A stretch of DNA of 64,000 nucleotides from Pycnococcus provasolii (lineage: Eukaryota; Chlorophyta; Pseudoscourfieldiophyceae; Pseudoscourfieldiales; Pycnococcaceae), in the NCBI GenBank assembly GCA_938743325.2, contig OW568889.1:186001-250000 (forward strand), in the 5' to 3' direction. How positions within the stretch are numbered: position 1 is the first letter of the stretch; each line of letters begins with the position of its first letter. Of this stretch, positions 20,227 through 29,238 are shown piece by piece. Below the pieces are notes generated by a model that saw only the letters and a program-made list of their open reading frames with translations, had not been told where the DNA came from and made no database searches. A program made the translations under genes and the position numbers.

Positions 20227-22473
20227 TCAGCGAGAATTGTTTTGACACCACTCTTTTGAACTCTTTGATTGACAGGGCATGTAAGCCTCCGTCATGGAAC
20301 AACGGCCCTTCGAACATAAGAACATATAAGTCATGCCGTCCGCCGTCACCTTCGACGTATCCCACTTGCTGATGTCTTGATTGAAGGCAGAGGCACCGGC
20401 GAACATATTACTCATGTCCGTCACCTTGGATGTGTTCCACCCGCTGATGTCTTGGTTGAACGATTCGGCATAAGAGAACATGTCTCTCATGTTCGTCACC
20501 TTGGACGTATCCCACTTGCTGATGTCTTCATTGAAGGATCTGGTATTGTAGAACACGCGACTCATGTCCGTCACCTTGGACGTATCCCACTCAGAGATCT
20601 CACCATACAGATTAGTCGCACTTTTTTGATCATTCAACCACAATTGAACACGTGTTCGCAAATCCTCATTATCTGCCACGACCAAGGCGCGCTTCTTCAA
20701 GGTGCACTTGTTGTTTTCGCACGACGCTGTGATTTTTTGGTTTTTGTTGAAGGCGTCGGCACCACTGAACATGTCGTCCATGCTCGTCACCTTGGACGTA
20801 TCCCACCCGCTGATGTCTTGATCGAAGGCTCTGGCCATATAGAACATATAACTCATGTCCGTCACCTTGGACGTATCCCACCCGCTGATGTCTTCATTGA
20901 AGTCCGGGGCATTATTGAACATATGACTCATGTCCGTCACCTCTGACGTATCCCACTCAGAGATCTCACCAAACAGATTAGTCGCACTTCCTTGATCTTT
21001 GAACCACATAGCAACACGTGCTCGCAAATCATCATTATCTGCCACGACCAACTTGTCCTTAGCAGGAGGATCGCAGTAGCAAGAGTCGCCGCCGCCGCCC
21101 TTGAATAGGCACCAGTTTCCTTTGGTATCGCTGTCGCAGTTGGTACATCCACTCTGTTTTTCAACGCCGCAATAATCCGACGTCCATTTAGCTTGGCACT
21201 CTTTTTCAGCATACTCTACCCCGCTTTTGGTATTGCAAGTGCCAGATTTCTCTGCCTTCTTAGGAGCATCCTCCGCCGCTTTCTTGGCGGTAGCCTCGTC
21301 GTTCGCCACCTTGAGAGCAGCCTCGAGCTTTTTGATTGTTTCCTTCTCAGCAGAGCAAGTCGCAGCCGCCCCCTCAGAATCAGTTTCCTCATTCGACGTG
21401 GTTGATGCCTGCGTTGACGACGTTCCAGTGTTGCCACTGTCGAGAAGGCGCCGGCGGCGAGACTTCTCAGCCACGACGGTGTCAGTCATCACGATCGTTC
21501 CATCCTCCTTGGTCACATTCAGCGACGTTGCCGTAACGTTGATGACATCGCCACGCGCCGAGTAAAACGCGACGGCGTTTGCCTTGCCTGGCACACCGCC
21601 ATGTGTCTCCGCGCCGGTAATGCTGTAGATCAGGGAGGAGCCGTCCGGCTTACCGAGCGTCAGCGAGCCGATCGCGCGGAGAGCCGACTCTGACTTCTTC
21701 ACCGCGTCGTAGATGGAATCCGTCTTCGTCACCTTTGCTGTCGCCGAAGGCTTGCTGGACCCCTTCGCGAACGTGATGCCAGTCTTGCTGTCCGTCTTCG
21801 TCTCCTTGCTCGCCTCGACGACCACCGCGACGAGGCCGACGATGACGCCCACGAGGGCGCACAGGATGACCAAGAGAACTCCGCTGAAGATCGTGAGTCG
21901 CTTGGCTGTCTTCTTGGAGTCTTTGTAGAGCTCCGCACCACGAGCAAGCTCCATGGGCGCGACCGTTCCGTCACCGTCGACGTCGAACACCTTGAGCGTT
22001 GGCTGGATTTCCTTCGGAAGAGTCTTGATGGCGATGGAGCCTTCCTTGTTCGCCTTCTTCAAGTCCACGTACACGGTGAGGATATCCGTGAGCTCGTCCA
22101 ACTCGATCTTGCCGTTTTTCTCGTCGTCAATCTCGTTCAGGAGCGGTTGCACCTTCTTGGGAAACGAAGAGACTTTGAGATAAGTCATCTCCGCAGACAT
22201 GGGGTCAGGCAGTTCGTTCGGGTCGATGATGCCGTTTCCGTTGGTATCATATTGCGCGAGTTTCTCACGCAGTTCCGGCGGACAGTCGGCGATACGAACG
22301 CCGTGCAGCACCTTGCGCACCTCGCCGAGTGCGTGGTTCCCAGCCGGAGTAAACATAAGGTTATGAGCTGAAGGGCCAGGGTCGATGGAGAGCTGATGAA
22401 GTACTTCTTCTTCTTCGAGCGACGAGCGTTGCTGACGTATCTTCTGAGGAGACACCCAGGTGGTGACTAGCAA
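20227..22473 (-). CDS. EF-hand / transmembrane / BspA-like repeat surface protein
   Basis: About 748 aa; first ATG at 22356, but the frame is open to 22473 and a splice acceptor (ctcctttttcag) lies just upstream, so a 5' exon is likely. Order: three EF-hands (YDTNGNGIIDPNE, IDDEKNGKIELDE, FDVDGDGTVAPME), one transmembrane span (LTIFSGVLLVILCALVGVIV), a Ser/Thr-rich region, a Cys-rich module (GCTNCDSDTKGNWCLF), then two blocks of BspA-like DUF285 repeats (WDTSKVTDMSYMF; three units, then four). The two blocks share an entry motif, VVADN(D/E)DLR.RV. The predicted layout is cytosolic EF-hands and extracellular repeats. DUF285 repeats are common in bacterial and algal surface proteins. Function unknown; a calcium-responsive adhesin or receptor is speculation. 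Confidence 0.75.
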   Translation of the reverse strand: MLVTTWVSPQKIRQQRSSLEEEEVLHQLSIDPGPSAHNLMFTPAGNHALGEVRKVLHGVRIADCPPELREKLAQYDTNGNGIIDPNELPDPMSAEMTYLKVSSFPKKVQPLLNEIDDEKNGKIELDELTDILTVYVDLKKANKEGSIAIKTLPKEIQPTLKVFDVDGDGTVAPMELARGAELYKDSKKTAKRLTIFSGVLLVILCALVGVIVGLVAVVVEASKETKTDSKTGITFAKGSSKPSATAKVTKTDSIYDAVKKSESALRAIGSLTLGKPDGSSLIYSITGAETHGGVPGKANAVAFYSARGDVINVTATSLNVTKEDGTIVMTDTVVAEKSRRRRLLDSGNTGTSSTQASTTSNEETDSEGAAATCSAEKETIKKLEAALKVANDEATAKKAAEDAPKKAEKSGTCNTKSGVEYAEKECQAKWTSDYCGVEKQSGCTNCDSDTKGNWCLFKGGGGDSCYCDPPAKDKLVVADNDDLRARVAMWFKDQGSATNLFGEISEWDTSEVTDMSHMFNNAPDFNEDISGWDTSKVTDMSYMFYMARAFDQDISGWDTSKVTSMDDMFSGADAFNKNQKITASCENNKCTLKKRALVVADNEDLRTRVQLWLNDQKSATNLYGEISEWDTSKVTDMSRVFYNTRSFNEDISKWDTSKVTNMRDMFSYAESFNQDISGWNTSKVTDMSNMFAGASAFNQDISKWDTSKVTADGMTYMFLCSKGRCSMTEAYMPCQSKSSKEWCQNNSR

Positions 22474-23247
22474 TACTGAAAAAGGAGGTCAACAAGAAAC
22501 AGGCATGCACCAGCCGGCGCAAGATTCGCAAAGGTTTCTTGTAAGTTAACCTTAAGTAGTGCGCTGAAGAGTAGAATGAAGAAGTGAACAACACCACTGA
22601 ACACAGAGGTCACCTCGAGTAGACGAGTACTCGACACCGCCTGTGCAACTCACTCGGTCACCCTGTGCAACCACAGGGGAGATGAGAATGAGGTGTATTT
22701 GATACTAAGTTTAACCTTAAGGGCGGTCCCGAGGTCGGAGAGGGAGATCACGTGATGCCTCGAGGCTCTATAGTGGGGACTCCCCTATAAAGGGTGGCGG
22801 ATAAATCACGTGATATGTACCTCCCAATTGGGGGTTTGGGCTGTTCCGCGTATCCCTCACAATTGGGGGTTCACCTCACAGGCGTCAAGCTTACATTCCG
22901 CGAAGCAGCCGTCGACGATGGTTCGCCGCACGCACAGGCGGCTCTGCTGCGACGGCAATCTGATGCACTTAATGCGGCGACGAAGGTGTACGAGAGACTG
23001 CTTCAGATTTTATTACGCCTTACAAAATTTGTGTTGTTGTTGTAATCATTTCTACGACATGTTGCTGTCTTTCCAAAAAAAAAAACGTTCGCTGTTTATT
23101 TGAGGTAAGGATGGATTGAGGTAAAACCTAGTTTCATTATTACTGAACGGGCGATCTTTGTCTCCATTTATGATTGATTTTGATAATTAAAGCCGCCGCC
23201 GAAAAAAACAACAGCCCAAAAAAAAACAGCTCTCTCCTCAACCCAAT
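22474..23247. other. Intergenic region with short repeats
   Basis: Probable 5' exon and promoter of the BspA-like gene. It contains two cacgtgat palindromes, two cccaattgggggtt motifs (near 22827 and 22858) and a TATAAA-like ctataaag near 22787. No other ORF is convincing. Confidence 0.5.
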
Positions 23248-24753
23248 CTACATCTTCCTCGGCGGTGCCATGTCAGGCTCCGCCACCAAAACGTATGCCG
23301 GCGCTGCGGCGGCCACCTTTTGGGAAATCACCGGCTCGTGCTCCATGGCCATGAGGGGCACGTACTCCTCCTCCTCGTGCACCACACCATCCGACTCAAC
23401 GGCACGGTACGGGCACCTTCGCGGTCCGCACATGCAGCAGCAGCAGCTCGACGCGCCGAGAGCAAGGATGAGCAGAATCACCAAGCCCGCGGCGGCGCAC
23501 TTGGTATGATCGTGCTCCTGGTCCATCTCCCCTTCGATAGCCATCTTCTTCGCCGAGTCAATCATGGCAGCCTCCCTGTCGAGGTCCATGGTGGAGACCT
23601 CCATCATCTCCGCAGTCTGCGGGCGCTCCTCCTGCGGACGCTCCTGCACCATGGGCTTGTCGTCCACCTTGAATGCAACAGCCTGCGGACCACCCACCTC
23701 CATCAGCTCGTTTGTCATTTCGTCGCGCTGCATCTTCTGCATGCACACGACGCACCACGTTCCGCTCTTGGTGGGAACGAAGGACACGTCGGCGCGGATC
23801 ATTGGAGGCTGGCGACGTCCGAGGTTTGCGCGAAGGTCCACGGCCATGGGGAGGGGACGCGGTCGCGGCCATTCCATCGTCCGGGGCACCATCATGGGTC
23901 GGAAGAAGCTGTCGTCGCGGAAGATGCTGTCGAACGTGGGAAAGAAGGAGTTGAGCAGGCCCCCGACGGACGACGAGGACTCGCGCCAGGAGCTTGCCGT
24001 GGCGCCGTTCTCGCACCTGCACTCCGTCTTGAATCCCGACTCTGTGGCTATGCACTCGTTCACCACCGCGCGTGAGTTGGCACACGTCGTGACGTCGCAC
24101 GTCTGCCTCGCCTCCTCGCAGGCGGCGGTTTCCGCCTCGACTTCCGCCTCTGCTGCAGCGGCTTCCGCCTCCTGTGCTGCCGCCTCCGCCTCCGCCTCCG
24201 CCTCCTCCTCTTCCGCCTCATCTTGGGCTTCGGTGAGTGCCTGCACGGCGCTGTCGAACAGGCTCTTGAAGTTGTCGAGTTCCAGCTTCTGCTGCTCGGG
24301 TGTTTCCGTCTGGTCCAGGAGGGCGGACCCTTGGAACGCGCCGATTTCTTCGAGAGGGACCATCTTCTGCTCCTGAGGAGCTTCTGAGGAAGCCGCCTCC
24401 TGCGTGGTTGCGGCTTCGAGTGCGACCATGGGCACAGGCTTCTGCTGCTGCTCGGAAACAACGAGCGGCGTCATGGCTGGCTCCTCCTCCGAAGACGACT
24501 CCGAAGACGAAGAAGAGGCAGCAGCCACCAAAGGCACCAAAGAAACAGAAGACTCCGAAAAGGCACCCTCCTTCTTCTCTGGAACCTTTAAGTCAGAAGC
24601 CGAGGGAACCGACGATGACCCAACGGATGAGGATGGAAGGACCTGGAACGTCTTCATAGGCATGAGAGGCGCCACCAGGGCCGATGCCCCAAGAGAGAGA
24701 CAACACAAAAGCAAAGAAGCCAGCAAAGGAAGCTGGAGAAGCATCTGCGCCAT
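23248..24753 (-). CDS. Secreted-type single-pass membrane protein, unknown function
   Basis: 501 aa, ATG at 24753. A signal peptide is clear (MLLQLPLLASLLLCCLSLG, ending ASALVA). The luminal part is Ser/Glu-rich, then has an Ala/Glu helix (EEEEAEAEAEAAAQEAEAAA) and a Cys-rich stretch (CEEARQTCDVTTCANSRAV, CRCENGATAS). A Pro/Arg/Met-rich region precedes CVVCMQKMQRDEM. One transmembrane segment (AAAGLVILLILALGA) runs into a Cys cluster (SSCCCCMCG), possibly palmitoylated, and an acidic cytosolic tail. No family recognised. The orientation is type I. The gene faces away from MurB. Confidence 0.75.
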   Translation of the reverse strand: MAQMLLQLPLLASLLLCCLSLGASALVAPLMPMKTFQVLPSSSVGSSSVPSASDLKVPEKKEGAFSESSVSLVPLVAAASSSSSESSSEEEPAMTPLVVSEQQQKPVPMVALEAATTQEAASSEAPQEQKMVPLEEIGAFQGSALLDQTETPEQQKLELDNFKSLFDSAVQALTEAQDEAEEEEAEAEAEAAAQEAEAAAAEAEVEAETAACEEARQTCDVTTCANSRAVVNECIATESGFKTECRCENGATASSWRESSSSVGGLLNSFFPTFDSIFRDDSFFRPMMVPRTMEWPRPRPLPMAVDLRANLGRRQPPMIRADVSFVPTKSGTWCVVCMQKMQRDEMTNELMEVGGPQAVAFKVDDKPMVQERPQEERPQTAEMMEVSTMDLDREAAMIDSAKKMAIEGEMDQEHDHTKCAAAGLVILLILALGASSCCCCMCGPRRCPYRAVESDGVVHEEEEYVPLMAMEHEPVISQKVAAAAPAYVLVAEPDMAPPRKM

Positions 24754-25633
24754 TTCTTTCTTTCTCTCCTGGGCTGGAGAATGAATGACGAGGGCGCCGG
24801 GGGGAGGAGCAACGAACAACGCGTCAGTCAGATGGGCGACGTGGCCTCGAGGTGCGGGTCCCCGGGGGGATACCTCTTCGGATCCTCCTCCCTCCAGGGG
24901 GGGGGGCCTCCCTCCAAGGGGAGAATTAATCCAAGGGGGGGGGGGGGGGGGGCTCCCAGAGGGTTTCTTTCCGTCGGGCTCTCTTGAATTTGATGCTGGG
25001 CACCACTCACCAAGAGTACTTACAGTAAGTGTGGTTTCTTCAGGCTCGTGCTCGGGCTCGTGCTCGTGGTGCTCGTGCTCGTGGTGCTCGTGCTTTACCT
25101 TCGTGCTTTGCTCCAGTATTTGCTGCCTGGCTGTGCTCGTGCTTTGCTCGTGTTATTTGCTGCCTGGCTGGGCTCGTGCTTTGCTCATTGGCAGGCGTGC
25201 TGTGGTTGGGGTGCTGGTCATCCAGACTGCACCTGTGTCATTTGCAGAGACCTGTCTGCCTGTCTGTGTCATTATTTTCCAGGCAAAACGGGGTCGAATA
25301 CAGTACTCGAGGACACCACAGGCCATAAGGGTATGAAAGGGAGAGGGACGCGCCGCGCCTGTGGGCCGCGCGGTGGCCGGCCGTGGGGAATGGGGATCCG
25401 TTCGTTGGTCGCAGTATCCTAGACTAAGTTTAGTTATTCTCATCTACGACCAAGATTCCCATTTAAATATTACGAGGTTTTCTACCTTGCAGGTCTACCT
25501 TTTCTTCTGGGTTTGGCCTTTGGGCCTCTTGCAAGCAAGCTTGGACTTCTTCCCTCGACGTCCTCCTTCCTTTCGCGCGCAGGCATTACGATAGTGCCTT
25601 AAGTGAACTTAAGTGTCGTTGTAGTACGCGCAG
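24754..25633. other. Intergenic low-complexity region
   Basis: G-runs near 24900-24950 and a (GCTCGT)n/(GGTGCTCGT)n tract at 25040-25170. ORFs across this tract are repeat translations and I reject them. Confidence 0.6.
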
Positions 25634-26725
25634 ATGGCCGGCCTGCGCGTGCGCCTCAGGTACCAGGCATGGCCGCCGCAGGCACTCTCAAGAAGTTCTC
25701 GCCCTCACGTTCCTTGGCCTCGGCACCCTCGTCGTCTTCTCCCTCGCTCAGGAAGCAGCCAGCTCCTCAGCTCTCATCAGCCAGCACCACACCTCCTGTC
25801 GCAGTACTCGTCGTTCGGACTAGGCGGGCCGGCGTCGTGCCTCGTCGTCGCAACCTCAACAGCAGAACTTACACAAGCACTTGCCAGAGGCCTTGAGGAA
25901 TATCACGGACGCTTTGTGGTCATAGGAAAAGGATCGAACGTACTGTTCGACGATCGCGGGTTCTCTGGCATGGTCATCGTCAACGCCGTCGACTTTGTGC
26001 ACGACGACGATGACGACATGATGCACAAAGTGCTGCGCGTCGGCGCAGGAACACCCGTCAACCGACTTGCTATGGACGTAAGCCGTGACGGGTACCGTGG
26101 CCTCGAGTTTGCGGTGGGCATACCAGGCACGGTGGGTGGTTTCACGTACATGAACGCGGGAGCGCACGGCTCACAGGCGAGCGACGTGCTCACATCCGTG
26201 ACGTGCGTCAACGCCAGCGGAGAGCGTACTGTTTTCCGAAGAGACGACTCAGGCGAGTGGCCGAACGGGTGGTGGGACTACAGACACTCGCCCGTGATGG
26301 ACTTGGATGGAGATCCGCTGGTAATCGTCGAAGTGACCATGCGCCTTCGCAGAACCGGCGACGGCGACGGCGACGGCGACGACGCACCGGAAAAACGCGC
26401 ACAGAGATGGCTGCAACAACGCCAGGAAAGTCAGCCGGTGAACAAGCGGTCGGCCGGATGTATTTTTCGCAATCCAGCCGCGAACGTTCCTGCCGGCAAG
26501 CTGATTGACGACGCCGGCCTGAAAGGTGCAGGTGTCGGCGGATGCCAGGTGTCTGAGAAGCACGCCAACTACCTCGTCGGTGTCACGAGCGCATGCACGT
26601 CTGCGGACGTGCGCGCGTCGATGCGGCTCGTGCAGGAGGAGGTGCGTCGGCGCTTCGGGTACGACCTTGAGCCGGAGGTGCGCGTGCTCGACTACGACGG
26701 CGACGGCTTCCATGCGTTCCGTTGA
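25634..26725 (+). CDS. murB: UDP-N-acetylenolpyruvoylglucosamine reductase (MurB), probably plastid
   Basis: 363 aa, ATG at 25634. The first 55-60 residues are Arg/Ser/Pro-rich with few acids, like a transit peptide. The FAD domain has GKGSNVLFDDRGFSGMVI; the next has LEFAVGIPGTVGGFTYMNAG and WWDYRHSPV with the Tyr-Arg active-site pair. Domain 3 has RSAGCIFRNPAANVPAGKLI and ends with a Glu context (EPEVRVLD). At the position of the Ser of E. coli GSFFKNP this protein has Cys. MurB reduces the enolpyruvyl group to make UDP-MurNAc (EC 1.3.1.98). In algae this implies plastid peptidoglycan, as known for glaucophytes, some prasinophytes and mosses. Residues 244-251 are a Gly/Asp insertion. No other mur gene is in the window. 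Confidence 0.92.
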   Translation: MAGLRVRLRYQAWPPQALSRSSRPHVPWPRHPRRLLPRSGSSQLLSSHQPAPHLLSQYSSFGLGGPASCLVVATSTAELTQALARGLEEYHGRFVVIGKGSNVLFDDRGFSGMVIVNAVDFVHDDDDDMMHKVLRVGAGTPVNRLAMDVSRDGYRGLEFAVGIPGTVGGFTYMNAGAHGSQASDVLTSVTCVNASGERTVFRRDDSGEWPNGWWDYRHSPVMDLDGDPLVIVEVTMRLRRTGDGDGDGDDAPEKRAQRWLQQRQESQPVNKRSAGCIFRNPAANVPAGKLIDDAGLKGAGVGGCQVSEKHANYLVGVTSACTSADVRASMRLVQEEVRRRFGYDLEPEVRVLDYDGDGFHAFR

Positions 26726-27121
26726 TTGACTGTACTGTACGTGTACACAACACGTTCTGTACATACATTGTATTGTAATCTATCACTACCTAGTACTAAT
26801 TTCAACATTTAAAAAAAAAACGAAATCGATACCTTGCCCGATTTACAAACAGCAACAACAACTTTTTTAAAAAAAGCTCACATGTAGTATTTGGGAATGT
26901 GCACAGTGTTGCGCCAAATAATCTTCCCAATTTTAATTATTGGCAAGATTTCCGTGCATTTCAAGATTATCCCATTTATTGGTTGCATGGACGCCCCCCT
27001 GGGTCATCCATGGCGGTACTTCAAAAAAGATCCTTAAGCATTCTTTCTTGTATTATAGTACACTGATATCTGCATAAGTAGTAGCTTATTTTGTTTTTCG
27101 TCTCGGCGCATCATTCTTGTG
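26726..27121. other. Intergenic, AT-rich
   Basis: AT-rich spacer with A-tracts near 26810 and 26870. No gene seen. Confidence 0.6.
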
Positions 27122-28674
27122 ATGTGGCCTTCTAAGCATTCAGGTGTGGACACTCTTAGTACCTTTCATAATGACAACAAGGCCGGCATCTGCCTTGGCG
27201 TCGTTCGGGTTAAGCCGCTCGGCGCGGGAGCGGGGGGTGGGGAAGCGTCCAGCGTCCAGGCGATCGATGAAGGTGTCACGCAGACAGTCGCATTCGACGC
27301 GGAACGCGCGCGTGTTACGGTTGACGGCCGCGAGTTCACGTATCCGTCGCACGTCATCGCGCCAGATATGAGCCAAGAGCAGCTCTACGACGCTTTCATG
27401 CCACCACGCGTCACCCAGTTCCTCGAAGGTGTCGACGTGAACATAATGGCGTACGGGCAGACGGGTTCGGGGAAAACGCACACGATGTTTGGGTAAGTCT
27501 ACCTCTAATCAGCCACGGCGCATAAAAACAGTATGCACTAACAACCTAACACACTAAATGACACAGACCACCCGGAATTATGGCGGAGGCGGGTGCAGGC
27601 AAGTTCGGTGACGATGTGAACCCAAACTACGGGCTGTTCCCGCGTGGGCTGCTAGACGTCGTCAACGCGGTGGCTGAGCTGAACCGCGGAGATAAGCGTG
27701 CTGTACTCACAGCAAGTGTCGTCGAGCTCGGCATGGCGGGGAACGTGGACTTGCTCCTGAGCGCTGCGGAGATGAAGGCGAGGAGCAAAAACAATCATGG
27801 CACGTGGGTCAACGGCGCTGTAAGTTTGGGTGTGGCGCTGGACAAAGCTCCAGATCCGCCGCGTTTGTACGGTATGACCGAGTTGACACTCGAGTCGCCA
27901 TCTGACACGATGGCGGTGTTCGCGGGGCTTGCGACGCGCAACACGGCGGCAACGCTGATGAATGATAGTTCATCAAGATCGCACTGGTACGTCGTCCTCT
28001 CCTTGGCAAGCGGAACATGAAGAAACCGATCATACAACCACTAACCTGACACGAAACTACATAGCATGGCATTCCTGACGCTGCGCGTGTACGACCCTGG
28101 AGCTGACACCGTGCGCACGTCACGCTTCCAATTTGTAGACCTCGCTGGTTGCGAGAGAATGGAAGATGCACACGGCCAACACATCACAATGGACTGGAGC
28201 GATCCGTCGCAGCTTACGGGTTTGATGACAAACTTTAGCCTGCTCATGCTGAGTGCGTGCGTGCGGGAACTGCTCGAGTTTCGCAAGAAGAAGAGCAATG
28301 CTGGCAAAAAGTTCTCGACCCGCTTATACATGGTCGACTTGGTCCCTCTTCTCCAGAAATCGATGACAGGTGAGGCGTCTACGGCATGCTTCGTGAACAT
28401 TTCTCAGGCTCCGAAGAATCTGATTCACTCGAAGTTTGCACTCGACTTTGGAGAGACGTTCTCGAAGCTCACGCTGAATCCGAAACCGACTCGTCCTCAA
28501 GCATGCGTGAAGATCGTGAAGGCGGCGGAAGCTCTCAAAGCCGAGGCGACGAAGGCACTCGATCGTGCCAACGGCAAGAAGAATGATAGGTTCGTGACGA
28601 TGCGGCAAGCTCAGGTGCGCGATTGTGACCAAATTCTCGCCATCCTCAACACCCTGAGGGAGGGCATGACGTGA
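27122..28674 (+). CDS. Divergent short kinesin motor protein (three exons)
   Basis: Exons 27122-27492, 27567-27986 and 28065-28674; introns of 74 and 78 nt with GT-AG ends restore one frame of 466 aa. Motor motifs: P-loop AYGQTGSGKTHTMFG (split by intron 1 at its end), switch I SSSRSHC (intron 2 inside the Cys codon) and switch II FVDLAGCERMEDAHG, with LAGCE for the usual LAGSE. The protein is little more than a motor: a short N-terminus, weakly conserved middle and a short helical tail (AEALKAEATKALDRAN). Kinesins move on microtubules using ATP. No stalk or cargo domain is seen, so the role cannot be assigned. Confidence 0.88.
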
Positions 28675-29238
28675 TTCTTTATGAATACAGAGAAGTGCGT
28701 GCACGACTTCCTACCTCCTATGGCAAAAGGTGATATGGCACATGGGTAGTGAGCAGGTAGTGCGTGAGTGAGTGAGGACTTCCTCAATCATCATGATGTA
28801 CCATAGCGTCGACCGACCGCAAGTTGTACAATACAGCAAATAATATGTGACATGAGAAAAATGTAAAAGCATTTTGTTTCTACCTTACTTACTTCTCCGG
28901 ATCGGTGGTATCTTCTTGTGACTCGTCTCTGGCGAGTCTACCTGGCTATAGGTAGCCGGCCGCCGCCGACATCAAGGTCAGGCTGCGAGCATACATACAT
29001 GACGAAACATGATCCAACACCCTTAAATCCGAGCCAACTCCCTTTAATCCGAGCCAACTCCATATCCGAGTCACCAAATATACCAACTATCGTAGTACCA
29101 CTGTAGAGGTGCAAGTTGCGCACGTGACGCGTAAGGTAACGCCCCTATTGTCCCCGGACGATCCCCCCCCCGATGCATTAGAGTAAACTTTAGAGTGGAA
29201 AAATGTGACATCACACATTCCAGCCAGGTTCGGATTCC
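28675..29238. other. Intergenic region
   Basis: No supported gene. A direct repeat of nearly 20 bp (taatccgagccaactcc, 29024-29062) and a C-run at 29165. Confidence 0.5.

Noticed and set aside
20377-20946. 189-codon plus-strand ORF with repeats such as HVRHLGRIPPADV
   Set aside because: Regular because it is the antisense of the DUF285 repeats.
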